The position numbers were made by a program, and so were the translations under genes. A DNA stretch of 64,000 nt from contig JBKQRT010000320.1 in NCBI GenBank assembly GCA_052143895.1, positions 81,034 through 145,033 of the forward strand. Direction: 5' to 3'. Below are positions 1 to 7,781 of this stretch, one piece after another. The notes under the pieces are model-generated. The model was not told where the DNA came from. It did no database searches and saw nothing but the letters and a program-made list of their open reading frames with translations. Each line of letters starts with the position of its first letter. Position 1 is the stretch's first letter. This stretch comes from Bog-756 sp052143895 (GTDB lineage Bacteria > Actinomycetota > Acidimicrobiia > Acidimicrobiales > RAAP-2).

Positions 1-898
1 GGTTGTGGAGGTGGAAGAGGCGGACCTCGACGTACGCCTGGGCCAGTCGTTGCCCCATCCGCACATCGTCGATGCTGCCGTTGGCCACGGCCGTGCGCAG
101 CAGCTCCTCGAGCAGCTGCAGGTGGATCACCAGCTGGCGCGGGTTGGTGCCCCGCTCGTGGGAGAGCGTGGAGTTGGCCACCGTCCAGCCCGCGTGCTCG
201 GGTCCGATCAGCTGATCGGACGGGACGAAGACCCCGGTCAGGAACACCTCGTTGAACTCGGCCTCGCCGGTCAGCTGGACCAGGGGGCGCACCTCGACGC
301 CGGGGGCGTGCATGTCGACCACCAGGTAGGAGATGCCACGGTGCTTGGGAGCGTCCGGATCGGTCCGGGCCAGGCACACCCCCCAGTCGGCGAACTGGGC
401 GTAGGACGTCCACACCTTCTGGCCGTCGACCACCCAGCCGCCGTCCACCCGGGTGGCCCGGGTGGACACCCCGGCCAGGTCGCTGCCGGCGCCCGGCTCG
501 CTGAAGAGCTGGCACCACATCTCGTCCGCGCTCAGGATCCGGGGGAGCCAGCGGCGCCGTTGCTCCTCGGTCCCGTGGGCGAGCAGCGTGGGACCCGCCA
601 GGTTGACGCCGATCCGGCCGACCATCTCGGGGGCGCGGGCCCGGGCGAGCTCCTCCTGCACGATGAAGTGCTCGGTCGGCCCGGCGCCCCGTCCCCCGTA
701 GGCGCGCGGCCAGGTCACCCCGACCCAGCGATCCTCGGCCAGCATGGCCTGCCAGTGGCGACCGAAGGCGACCTCCTCGTCGAGCTCGTCGAACCGCGGT
801 GGGAGGCCCTCGCCGTACTCCCACGGCAGGTGCTCTACCAACCACGAGCGGATGTCGGACCGGAGTGCGAGCTCGGCACCGCTCGGCGTCAGGTCCAC
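1..898 (-). CDS. acyl-CoA dehydrogenase, FAD-binding-type subunit (C-terminus beyond window)
   Basis: Minus-strand reading frame that runs off the left edge, so only the first 299 codons are present. Reading from a GTG at 898 gives VDLTPSGAEL..., then the ACAD FAD-contact motif CQLFSEPGAGSD, QKVWTS, and a FNEVFL segment. This is the subunit type that keeps the flavin-binding loops. It is divergent from another ACAD gene 43 nt away whose product resembles the partner subunit, the arrangement expected for an alpha2beta2 heterotetramer as known for mycobacterial FadE pairs. The start was chosen because the ATG further upstream (near 925) is out of frame and hits a stop. The chain-length or steroid specificity cannot be told. 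The missing C-terminus would carry the last helices. Confidence 0.85.
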   Translation of the reverse strand, partial: MDLTPSGAELALRSDIRSWLVEHLPWEYGEGLPPRFDELDEEVAFGRHWQAMLAEDRWVGVTWPRAYGGRGAGPTEHFIVQEELARARAPEMVGRIGVNLAGPTLLAHGTEEQRRRWLPRILSADEMWCQLFSEPGAGSDLAGVSTRATRVDGGWVVDGQKVWTSYAQFADWGVCLARTDPDAPKHRGISYLVVDMHAPGVEVRPLVQLTGEAEFNEVFLTGVFVPSDQLIGPEHAGWTVANSTLSHERGTNPRQLVIHLQLLEELLRTAVANGSIDDVRMGQRLAQAYVEVRLFHLHN

Positions 899-928
899 GG
901 GCCCCACTCGCTCGCCGGCATCCGCGTC

Positions 929-935
929 ATACTAT
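929..935. promoter_or_regulatory. overlapping divergent -10 boxes between two ACAD genes
   Basis: Plus strand TACTAT at 930-935 ends 6 nt before the ATG at 942, so transcription would begin at or next to the start codon (leaderless). On the minus strand TAGTAT at 934-929 lies about 30 nt before the GTG at 898. Both boxes share the same TA-rich core. No clear -35 is seen. This is inference from spacing only. Confidence 0.45.
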
Positions 936-941
936 CCAGCC

Positions 942-2021
942 ATGGACTTCGACCTCTCGTCCGATCAGCAGGCGCTCCAAGAGGGCGCCCGGCTGCTCCT
1001 GGACGGGTGCTCCAGTCCTGTCGACGTCCGCGCCCACCTGGCCACCGGTGCCCCCTACGACGCGGCGCTGTGGGGCGCGATGGCCGAGCAGGGGTGGTGT
1101 GCGGCGGCGGTGCCCGACGCCGAGGGCGGTCTCGGCCTCGGGTGGGTCGAGGCGTCGGTGCTGGCCGAGGAGATCGGTCGTCATCTGTCGCCGGTCCCCT
1201 TCACCCCCCAGCTGGTCACCCTGGCGGCGCTGTCCGGCCGCCCCGAGCACCGGAAGCTCACCGACGGCTTGACCAGCGGCGCCTCCATGGGCACGGTGGC
1301 CTGGACGGCGAGGCCCGACGCCGTGGTGCGCGCCGGGGACGACGACTGCCCCCGGTTGACCGGCCGCCTCGGCCCGGTCGAGGGGGGGTCGGTGGCGGAC
1401 GTGGCGGTGGTGATCGTGCCCGACGCCGTCTACCTGGTCGACCTCGGATCCGTCGGCCGTCCCCCGGCCGAGCCGGCCATGGACGTGACCCGCACCCTGT
1501 CGTGGCTGACCCTGGACGGCGCGCCCTCGGTGCGCCTCGGCGGCGGCGACGACGCGGCGCGCCTCGGCGCCATCGGTGCGGTGCTGGCGTCGGCCGAGCT
1601 GTTGGGCGGGGCCGACCGCGTCCTCGAGCTGGCCACCCAGTACGCCAAGGACCGGGTGCAGTTCGGTGCGCCGATCGGGAGCTTCCAGGCGGTCAAGCAC
1701 CGCTGTGCCGACATGCTGGTCGACGTCGAAGGGATGCGCTCGGCGACCTGGTACGCGGCGTGGGCGGTCTCCACCGCCGAGCCGGGGTGGTCGCTGGCGG
1801 CGTCGACGGCCAAGGTCTGGTGTGCGGACGCCTCCAAGCGGGTGATGGCCTCGGGCCTGCAGGTCCACGGCGGGATCGGCTTCACCTGGGAGCACGACCT
1901 GCACCTCTTCATCAAGCGCGCCCAGTTCTCGCAGCTCGACTACGGCGACGCCGTCCATCACCGCGCCCGGGTCGTGGCCGGGCTCCGGTCGTCGGTGCTG
2001 GCCGGCACGGGCGTGATGTGA
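942..2021 (+). CDS. acyl-CoA dehydrogenase, partner subunit
   Basis: Oxidises an acyl-CoA thioester to the 2,3-enoyl-CoA as one half of a heteromeric ACAD. The 359-residue protein starts MDFDLSSDQQAL and has the C-terminal motifs seen in FadE28-like subunits: YAKDRVQFGAPIGSFQAVKH near residue 230-250 and GGIGFTWEHDLHLFIKRA near 310. The N-terminal and middle FAD-contact loops are degenerate, with no SEPGAGSD, which suggests it needs the divergent gene at 1-898 as partner. No Shine-Dalgarno precedes the ATG, and a TACTAT box ends 6 nt upstream, so a leaderless mRNA is likely. A synthetase gene follows after 10 nt, probably in the same operon. Confidence 0.87.
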   Translation: MDFDLSSDQQALQEGARLLLDGCSSPVDVRAHLATGAPYDAALWGAMAEQGWCAAAVPDAEGGLGLGWVEASVLAEEIGRHLSPVPFTPQLVTLAALSGRPEHRKLTDGLTSGASMGTVAWTARPDAVVRAGDDDCPRLTGRLGPVEGGSVADVAVVIVPDAVYLVDLGSVGRPPAEPAMDVTRTLSWLTLDGAPSVRLGGGDDAARLGAIGAVLASAELLGGADRVLELATQYAKDRVQFGAPIGSFQAVKHRCADMLVDVEGMRSATWYAAWAVSTAEPGWSLAASTAKVWCADASKRVMASGLQVHGGIGFTWEHDLHLFIKRAQFSQLDYGDAVHHRARVVAGLRSSVLAGTGVM

Positions 2022-2031
2022 GCGGGGTACC

Positions 2032-3744
2032 GTGACCGGACCACCGGTGACGTCGGCGCCCGGGCTCGGCCAGGCCGCGCTCCCGGCGGAGAGCGCGGCC
2101 GCGCTCCTCCGTCGCAACGCCACCGATCCGGCCATCCGGGACCGCCCGGCCATCCGCTTCGACGACCGGGTGATCAGCCACGCCGAGTACCACCGGGCGT
2201 CGTGCCGGTGGGCCAACCTCATGCTCCAATCGCAGCGTCCCGGCCGTCCCCTGCACGTGGCCGTGCTCCTCGACAACGTGCCGGAGTACCTCTTCGCCTT
2301 CGGCGGGGCGGCCCTCGCCGGTGCCACGGTGGTGGGCATCAACCACACGCGCAGCGGTGGGCACCTGCTCCACGACGTGCAACACACCCATTGCGGGCTG
2401 GTCGTGTACGAGCCCAGGCACCGCGACCTGATCGGGCCGGTGCTGTCCGAGCTCGACGACGTGCTGGTGGTGGGGGAGTCCCTCGACGAGGCGCTGGCCA
2501 CCGTGCCCGACGACGACCCCGAGGCCGAGGTCGGCCTCGACGAGCCGTGGGCGCTCATCTTCACCAGCGGCACCGCCGCGGCGCCGAAGGCGGTCATCTG
2601 CTCGCAGCGGCGGATCCTGGTGACCGGGAACCGGATGGCCCAGATGATGGGGATCGGCCCCGACGACGTTGGCTACGTCTCGATGCCGCTGTTCCACTCG
2701 AACTCGGTGATGGTCGGCTGGGCCCCCTCGGTCGTGGTGGGCGCGTCGGTCGGCCTGGCCCGGCGGTTCACGGCGTCGCGCTGGCTGGACGACGTCCGCC
2801 GCTACGGCGCCACCTACTTCAACTACACCGGCAAGCCCCTCGCCTACATCCTGGCCCAGCCCGAGCGCCCCGACGACGCCGACAACCCGCTGCGAGTGGC
2901 GTACGGCAACGAGGGCGCCCCCCAGGTGGTCGACGCCTTCGCCGAACGCTTCGGGGTCCACGTCATCGACGCCTTCGGCGCCACCGAGGGCGGCCTGGCC
3001 GTCACCCGGGTCGACGACGCCCCGCCCGGGTCGGTCGGCCGGGCCGGTCCCGAGCTCAAGATCTTCGGCGAGGACGGCGAGGAGCTGCCTCGTGCCGAGT
3101 TCGACGAGGCGGGCACGCTGGTCGGCCCCGAGGGCTGCGTCGGCGAGATCGTCAACACCGGCGGCATCGGTGTGTTCGAGGGCTACTACAACAACGACGA
3201 GGCGAACCGGAGGGCGACCCGGAACGGGTGGTACTGGAGCGGAGACCTCGGGTACCTCGACGCCGAGGGCTTCTTGTACTTCGCCGGCCGGACTGCCGAC
3301 TGGATCCGGGTGGACGGCGAGAACTTCCCGGTGGGTCCCATCGAGGCCGTCGTCGCCCGGCACCCCGACATCATGGTTTGTGCCGCCTACGGGGTGCCCG
3401 ACCCCGAGGCCGGCGACCGGGTCATGCTTTCGGTCGTCCTCCGGCCGGGGGCCGAGTTCGACCCGGGGGGCTTCGCCGCCTGGATCGACGCCCAGGACGA
3501 CCTGAGCCCGAAGTGGCGCCCGACCCATGTCCGGGTGTCGGCCGCCATCCCCACGTCGCCCACCAACAAAGTGCTGACCCGCACGCTGGTCCACCAGAAG
3601 TACCGGCCGGACCGGACGGAGGGCGACGCCCAGTGGTTCCGCGGCCGGGGCGACCGGGCCTACCGCGAGTTCGGCCCGGACGAGGCGGAGGCGCTCCGTC
3701 GGCAGTTCGAGACCTTCGGGCGTGAACGGTTCTGGGACCTCTGA
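2032..3744 (+). CDS. AMP-dependent acyl-CoA synthetase
   Basis: Activates a carboxylic acid to its acyl-CoA through an acyl-adenylate. 570 residues, normal length for the FadD family. The P-loop-like A3 motif TSGTAAAPKAV is near residue 180, the A5 motif DAFGATEGG near 315, the A7 motif SGDLGYLD near 400, and the C-terminal catalytic Lys in the NKVLTRTLV segment near 515. The GTG start at 2032 is 10 nt after the ACAD stop. It resembles mycobacterial FadD17-type synthetases, which act on large or branched acids, but the substrate is not shown by the sequence. It ends 41 nt before a convergent MaoC gene. Confidence 0.9.
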   Translation: MTGPPVTSAPGLGQAALPAESAAALLRRNATDPAIRDRPAIRFDDRVISHAEYHRASCRWANLMLQSQRPGRPLHVAVLLDNVPEYLFAFGGAALAGATVVGINHTRSGGHLLHDVQHTHCGLVVYEPRHRDLIGPVLSELDDVLVVGESLDEALATVPDDDPEAEVGLDEPWALIFTSGTAAAPKAVICSQRRILVTGNRMAQMMGIGPDDVGYVSMPLFHSNSVMVGWAPSVVVGASVGLARRFTASRWLDDVRRYGATYFNYTGKPLAYILAQPERPDDADNPLRVAYGNEGAPQVVDAFAERFGVHVIDAFGATEGGLAVTRVDDAPPGSVGRAGPELKIFGEDGEELPRAEFDEAGTLVGPEGCVGEIVNTGGIGVFEGYYNNDEANRRATRNGWYWSGDLGYLDAEGFLYFAGRTADWIRVDGENFPVGPIEAVVARHPDIMVCAAYGVPDPEAGDRVMLSVVLRPGAEFDPGGFAAWIDAQDDLSPKWRPTHVRVSAAIPTSPTNKVLTRTLVHQKYRPDRTEGDAQWFRGRGDRAYREFGPDEAEALRRQFETFGRERFWDL

Positions 3745-3748
3745 CCGG

Positions 3749-3786
3749 GCACCGGCGCGTCGGGCCGGCCGCCGCGTCGTCGGTGC
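3749..3786. terminator. possible bidirectional terminator hairpin
   Basis: The convergent gap holds the inverted repeat GCACCG (3749-3754) and CGGTGC (3781-3786) around a very GC-rich loop that can itself fold. There is no T-tract on either side, so this is a weak call based on position and symmetry. Confidence 0.3.
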
Positions 3787-4247
3787 TACTCCTCGAAGTA
3801 GTACCGGAGGAGCAGCTCGGCCACGCAGGCGGGCTTGGCCGCGCCCTCGACCTCGAAGGTGAGCTCGATGCGGGCCTGGACCCCGCCCCCCCCGAGATCC
3901 TCGGCGTCGAGCAAGACCGCACCCAGCCGGAGGCGGGAGCCGACCGGCACCGGGCTCGGGAAGCGCACCCGGTTGAGCCCGTAGTTGACGCCCATCCGGA
4001 CGTGCTCCCACGTGATGATGTCGTGGACGAGCGCCGGCCCGAGGGAGAGCGTGAGGTAGCCGTGGGCGATGGTCCCGCCAAACGGTCCGTTGGCGGCGCG
4101 CTCGACGTCAACGTGGATCCACTGGCGGTCGCCGGTGGCCTCGGCAAACGTGTCGACCCGCTCCTGGGTGATCTCGAGGTACTGGCTGAAGCCGAGGTGG
4201 CTGCCGACATGGGACCGGAGGTCCTCGAACGACCCAATGACGACCAT
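3786..4247 (-). CDS. MaoC-like (R)-specific enoyl-CoA hydratase
   Basis: A 153-residue hot-dog-fold protein of the MaoC family, which hydrates 2-enoyl-CoA to 3-hydroxyacyl-CoA. The hydratase-2 signature is visible around residues 38-70: TGDRQWIHVDVERA, then FGGTIAHGYLTLSL. The Asp and His of that signature, which form the catalytic dyad in the family, are both present. It is the single-domain type known from NodN/HtdX-like proteins. It is divergent from the luciferase-like gene. TACGCT at 4258-4253 lies 5 nt upstream of the ATG with no ribosome site, so a leaderless transcript is likely. In beta-oxidation it would act after the ACADs nearby. Confidence 0.85.
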   Translation of the reverse strand: MVVIGSFEDLRSHVGSHLGFSQYLEITQERVDTFAEATGDRQWIHVDVERAANGPFGGTIAHGYLTLSLGPALVHDIITWEHVRMGVNYGLNRVRFPSPVPVGSRLRLGAVLLDAEDLGGGGVQARIELTFEVEGAAKPACVAELLLRYYFEE

Positions 4248-4252
4248 CCCCG

Positions 4253-4258
4253 AGCGTA
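4253..4258 (-). promoter_or_regulatory. -10 box of leaderless MaoC gene
   Basis: TACGCT on the minus strand, followed by 5 nt and the ATG at 4247. It fits the TANNNT pattern seen before other genes of this window. No -35 element was recognised. Confidence 0.4.
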
Positions 4259-4276
4259 TCCCGTGACGGGCCGGCA

Positions 4277-5191
4277 GTGGCGATGACAGAGCGGCGCGAG
4301 CCGCGGCCGGGCGGCCCGGAGTTCTTCCTCTACCTCCCCCAGATGCGGATGGACGTCGGGGCCATCACCGACCGGGCCCTCGCCGCCGAGCGCAGCGGGT
4401 TCCGGGGCATCGCCTTCATGGACCACCTGGCCCCGCCGCTGGCCGAGACGTCCCCCATGTACGAGGCGATGACCCTGGCCACGTGGGTGGCGTCGCGCAC
4501 CACCGACCTCGTCGTCGGTCACCTGGTCCTGTGCGACGCCATGCGCCATCCCGCCGTTCTGGCGCGGCAGGCGGTGACCCTCGACCATGCCTCGGGCGGT
4601 CGCTTCGAGCTGGGGCTCGGATGGGGATCGGTCCCCGGCGAGCTGGTCGACTTCGGCGTCACCACCGACGGGCCACCGGAGCGCGTGCAGCGGCTGGGCG
4701 AGAGCCTGGCGCTGATCGAGGCGCTGTGGAGCGGGGCGCCCGTGCGCCACCGGGGGCGCCACTTCGAGGTGGACTGCGCCGGCCAGCAACCGACGCCCCT
4801 CGCCCGGATCCCCATCGTGGTCGGCGGGTCCGGGCCGCGGACGCTCGAGCTGGTCCGTCGCCATGCCGACTGGTGGAACCTGCCGGTCCACACGCTCGAC
4901 CGCCTCGAGGCGTGCCGGCCACTGATCGGCGACGCGAGGGTGTCGACGCAGCACCTCGTAGCCTTCGTCGCGGAGGAAACGGCCCGCCGGTCGGTGGACG
5001 ACCTGGCTCGGCGGCGGTTCGGGGGCATGTCGAGCCGGCTCTCCGTCGGGGACGGGACCGAGCTGGTCGAGGAGTTCGCCGCCCTCCACCGGCGGGGGGT
5101 CGACCGGTGCTACGTGTGGTTCACCGACTTCGCGCCGGTCCCGACCGTCGAGTCCTTCGGCGAGCAGGTGATCAGGACGCTCACCCCGTAG
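4277..5191 (+). CDS. LLM-class flavin/F420-dependent oxidoreductase
   Basis: Luciferase-like TIM-barrel monooxygenase or F420-dependent oxidoreductase of 304 residues. Family marks: N-terminal FFLYLPQMRMDVG, ADLVVGHLVL-type strand with VASRTTDLVVGH near 75, the ASGGRFELGLGWG motif near 105-120, and VVGGSGPRTLELV near 185. Such enzymes oxidise or reduce small molecules with FMNH2 or F420H2, and actinobacteria carry many. The start could be GTG 4277 or ATG 4283, two codons apart. The 3' end overlaps the convergent synthetase fragment by 11 nt. The substrate is unknown, and the sequence alone does not separate F420 from FMN use. Confidence 0.83.
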   Translation: MAMTERREPRPGGPEFFLYLPQMRMDVGAITDRALAAERSGFRGIAFMDHLAPPLAETSPMYEAMTLATWVASRTTDLVVGHLVLCDAMRHPAVLARQAVTLDHASGGRFELGLGWGSVPGELVDFGVTTDGPPERVQRLGESLALIEALWSGAPVRHRGRHFEVDCAGQQPTPLARIPIVVGGSGPRTLELVRRHADWWNLPVHTLDRLEACRPLIGDARVSTQHLVAFVAEETARRSVDDLARRRFGGMSSRLSVGDGTELVEEFAALHRRGVDRCYVWFTDFAPVPTVESFGEQVIRTLTP

Positions 5192-5597
5192 GACCCCCCG
5201 TGCCGGGAGGGGCGCCGTCGGACGCTGGTGCAACGTCCGCCGCCAGCTGGTCGCGCACGGCCCGGCAGAGCAGCTTCCCGGTGGCCGTGGCCGGCAACTC
5301 GTCCCACACGTCCACCCGGGTCGGCGTCTTGAGGGAGCCCAGGTGCTCACGGATCAACGACCGCAGCACCTCGCAGAGCTGGTCGGGGTCCGGTGCACCC
5401 GGCCCGTGCTCGACCACCACCGCGGCCGCCACCGTCTCCCCCCACTCGGGGTCGGGGACACCGACCACGGCGGCGGCCTGGACCGACTTGTACCGGAGGA
5501 GGACGTCCTCGATCTCGGACGGGGAGATGTTCTCGCCCCCCCTGATGATCGCGTCGTCGGCGCGCCCGCGGTCCCGGGCCGACATCGGCAGGCTCAC
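5181..5597 (-). CDS. stand-alone AMP-binding C-terminal domain, probably an internally deleted acyl-CoA synthetase
   Basis: Only 138 residues. After a leader of about nine residues (VSLPMSARD) the protein enters the hinge and C-terminal domain of acyl-CoA synthetases: GRADDAIIRGGENISPSEIE, then VVGVPDPEWGETV and the end ATATGKLLCRAVRDQL with the catalytic Lys. The adenylate-forming N-domain of some 400 residues is absent, and no such domain lies upstream. The GTG at 5597 overlaps the stop of the crotonase gene as GTGA, so the original translational coupling survives. This suggests an in-frame internal deletion of a once full-length synthetase. A functional split subunit is possible but less likely, because no N-domain-only gene exists in the window. 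Confidence 0.65.
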   Translation of the reverse strand: MSLPMSARDRGRADDAIIRGGENISPSEIEDVLLRYKSVQAAAVVGVPDPEWGETVAAAVVVEHGPGAPDPDQLCEVLRSLIREHLGSLKTPTRVDVWDELPATATGKLLCRAVRDQLAADVAPASDGAPPGTGGPTG

Positions 5598-6583
5598 CCG
5601 GTCAGTTCGTCCACCAACCCCCACTCGAGCGCGGTGGCTGCGTCGAGCGGCTCGACCGTCAGCGCCAGGAGCATCGTCCGGTGCCGGCCGATGCGACGGG
5701 GCAGGCTCACCGTCCCCCCGGCGCCGGGGACGAGCCCCAGTCGGACCTCGGGCAGCGCGATCCGGGTGGCACGGTCGGCCACCACCCGGTGGGCGAACGC
5801 CGCCAGTTCGATCCCCGAGCCGACCGCGTCGCCGTGGAGGTGGGCCACCGTCCGGTCGGCGACCTCGGCGAGGGTCCGAGCTGGGCTCCGGAACAGCCGG
5901 ATGAGGTGGGCGGCGGGCGGCCCGGAACGTGAGCCGAACTCGTCGAGGTCGCCCCCGCTGCAGAAGGACGGACCCGCACCCCGGAGGTGGACCACCCCGA
6001 TCGACGGGTCGGCGACGGCGATGTGGAGGGCGGCGTCCAGCTCGTCACGCATGGCCGAGTCGAGCGCGTTCCGGACGTGGGGCCGATTGAGGCTGACCAG
6101 CAGCTCGCCGTCACGGCGCTCGACCAGGACGGCGGGGCCCTGCTCCGGTCGGTCGTGCCGGCGCGGGCGCCCCGCCCGCCAGCGGTCGAATTCCGGGCCG
6201 GCCTGGAGGAGCCCGTAGGCGGTGGACTCGGCCACGAGGCCCTCGGCCGTCGAGCGGGACCCGCCGCCCCGGAGCAGCACCGCCAGCACGGTGCAGGCTT
6301 GCGGGTTGGAACCGACGGCGGCGCCCACTTCGGCCAGGCGGGCACCCGGGGCGTCGACCACCAGGTCCGCCCATCCGGGCCGGCGGCACGGGTCGGACGC
6401 CACGGCCGCCACCACGGCCGGGAGTGTGAGGAACCGTTCCATCGACGTGCTGTCGAGAGCGTCGGGCAGCTCGTCCGCGTCGACCGCCACCATCCCGCCC
6501 CCCGGGTCGGCGAACCGCTCGGCAGCCTCGTCGGTGCGGAGCGCGTCGGCGAACTCGGGTCCGCCGACCAGGCCAGGGTCCAT
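5594..6583 (-). CDS. enoyl-CoA hydratase/isomerase family protein with apparently permuted domain order
   Basis: 329 residues. The crotonase core occupies residues 150-329: PAVLVERRDGELLVSLNRP, ARNALDS-like RNALDS, first oxyanion loop SFCSGGDLDEF (207-216), second loop LHGDAVGSGIELAA (249-262), then LPEVRLGLVPGAGGT. The chain stops at ALEWGLVDELTG, exactly where ordinary crotonases go on into the C-terminal trimerisation helices. A segment like those helices is instead at residues 92-137 (NPQACTVLAVLLR, AEGLVAESTAYGLLQAGPEF). I read this as a circular permutation. It is divergent from a permuted CaiB gene. TACCCT 6595-6590 sits 6 nt before the ATG, so the mRNA is probably leaderless. Confidence 0.75.
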   Translation of the reverse strand: MDPGLVGGPEFADALRTDEAAERFADPGGGMVAVDADELPDALDSTSMERFLTLPAVVAAVASDPCRRPGWADLVVDAPGARLAEVGAAVGSNPQACTVLAVLLRGGGSRSTAEGLVAESTAYGLLQAGPEFDRWRAGRPRRHDRPEQGPAVLVERRDGELLVSLNRPHVRNALDSAMRDELDAALHIAVADPSIGVVHLRGAGPSFCSGGDLDEFGSRSGPPAAHLIRLFRSPARTLAEVADRTVAHLHGDAVGSGIELAAFAHRVVADRATRIALPEVRLGLVPGAGGTVSLPRRIGRHRTMLLALTVEPLDAATALEWGLVDELTG

Positions 6584-6589
6584 GGCACG

Positions 6590-6599
6590 AGGGTACTGT
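6590..6599. promoter_or_regulatory. shared divergent -10 region of the crotonase and CaiB genes
   Basis: Minus-strand TACCCT (6595-6590) lies 6 nt before ATG 6583. Plus-strand TACTGT (6594-6599) lies 9 nt before ATG 6609. The two boxes share the central TA. Only 25 bp separate the start codons, so both promoters must overlap and cannot easily be occupied together. Confidence 0.45.
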
Positions 6600-6608
6600 G
6601 TGACCGCT

Positions 6609-7781
6609 ATGGACCACGGGCCGGTCGCAGCGAGAATCGGGCGGCCACCGGATCGGTGGGCGGTGCCGGACGACGAGGCGGCCGCCTGGCGCAGCTCGGG
6701 GCTGGAGGCGCTCACCGGGCGGCCGGACGGACCGGGGCTCGGGCCCCCGCCCGGCCTGGTCGGCGGTGTCCGGAGCCTGGCCGACGAGATCGCCCGGCTG
6801 TCGGCCCGCCTGGGCCGGTCGGTGACCGTGGACCCGCTGGCCGTCATGGCCGAACGGGCCGTGCTCGGCGGATGGCGCCGGGCCGGCGACGTGAGCTGCG
6901 GCGGGGCCTCCCGCCTGCTCCGGGCCGGCGACGGGTGGATGGCGGTGAGCCTGGCCCGCCCCGACGACTGGGACCTGGTGGCGGCGTGGCTCGAGCCCAC
7001 GGCGCCGGTCCGGCACGGCCGGTGGGAGGCGGTGGCGGCCGGGGTGGCCCGTGCCTCGTGCAGCGACCTCGTCGAGCGCGGAGCGCTCCTCGGGCTGCCG
7101 GTGGCGGCCGTGGGCGAACGACCGGGCACCACCGGTCCGCGGCACGGGGCCGACCGGATCGCCGGCGTCCGGACCCGCGCGGTCGGTCCGGGGGGCCCGG
7201 CGGTGCCGCTGTCCGGGCTGGTGGTGGCCGACCTGTCGGCGTTGTGGGCCGGACCGTTGGTGGGTGCCCTGCTCGCCCGGGCCGGCGCGCGGGTGGCCAA
7301 GATCGAATCGGACACGAGGGGTGACGGCGCCCGCCGCGGGCAGCCGTCCTTCTACCGGTCGCTCAACGCCGACAAGTCGTCGATGGTCCTCGCCCTCGGG
7401 TGCGATGAGGGCCGACGGCAGCTTCGCGACGTCCTCGCCCGGTCGGACGTGGTCATCACGGCGGCGCGGCCGCGAGCGGTCGAGCAGCTCGGCCTCGACC
7501 CCGGGTGGATGGTGGGCCACCGTCGGCCCACGGTCTGGCTCTCGATCACCGGCTACGGGAGCGGCCCGGGATGCACCGACCGGGTGGCGTTCGGTGACGA
7601 CGCGGCGGCGGCGGGCGGCCTCGTCGTCTGGGACGGGCGCGGACCGTGCTTCTGCGCCGACGCCGTTGCCGATCCGGTGACCGGTCTGGCGGCCACGGCC
7701 GCCGTGCTGGCGGCGCTCGACGCCGGGGGCGGCCGGCTGGTCGAGGCGTCGATGGCCGACGTGGCCGCCGGGATGCGATGA
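6609..7781 (+). CDS. CaiB/BaiF family CoA-transferase with circularly permuted order
   Basis: Type III CoA-transferases move CoA between carboxylates through an aspartyl-CoA intermediate. In ordinary members the Rossmann segment starts near residue 5. Here it starts near residue 199 (LSGLVVADLSALWAGPLVGA, then ARVAKIESD) and the likely nucleophilic Asp is D355 in ADPVTGL, 36 residues from the end. Residues 95-170 (SRLLRAGDGWMAVSLARP ... ERGALLGLPVAAV) look like the large-domain part that normally follows the Asp. The 390-residue protein would thus be a permuted transferase. It overlaps the next gene as ATGA (7778-7781). The identification as CaiB family is firm, while the permutation is inferred from motif order. 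Confidence 0.8.
   Translation: MDHGPVAARIGRPPDRWAVPDDEAAAWRSSGLEALTGRPDGPGLGPPPGLVGGVRSLADEIARLSARLGRSVTVDPLAVMAERAVLGGWRRAGDVSCGGASRLLRAGDGWMAVSLARPDDWDLVAAWLEPTAPVRHGRWEAVAAGVARASCSDLVERGALLGLPVAAVGERPGTTGPRHGADRIAGVRTRAVGPGGPAVPLSGLVVADLSALWAGPLVGALLARAGARVAKIESDTRGDGARRGQPSFYRSLNADKSSMVLALGCDEGRRQLRDVLARSDVVITAARPRAVEQLGLDPGWMVGHRRPTVWLSITGYGSGPGCTDRVAFGDDAAAAGGLVVWDGRGPCFCADAVADPVTGLAATAAVLAALDAGGGRLVEASMADVAAGMR

Noticed and set aside
5..2035. 676-codon plus-strand open frame
   Set aside because: It is the mirror of the ACAD gene at 1-898 and a shadow frame of the one at 942. The translation is Arg/Gly/Pro/His-rich without domains.
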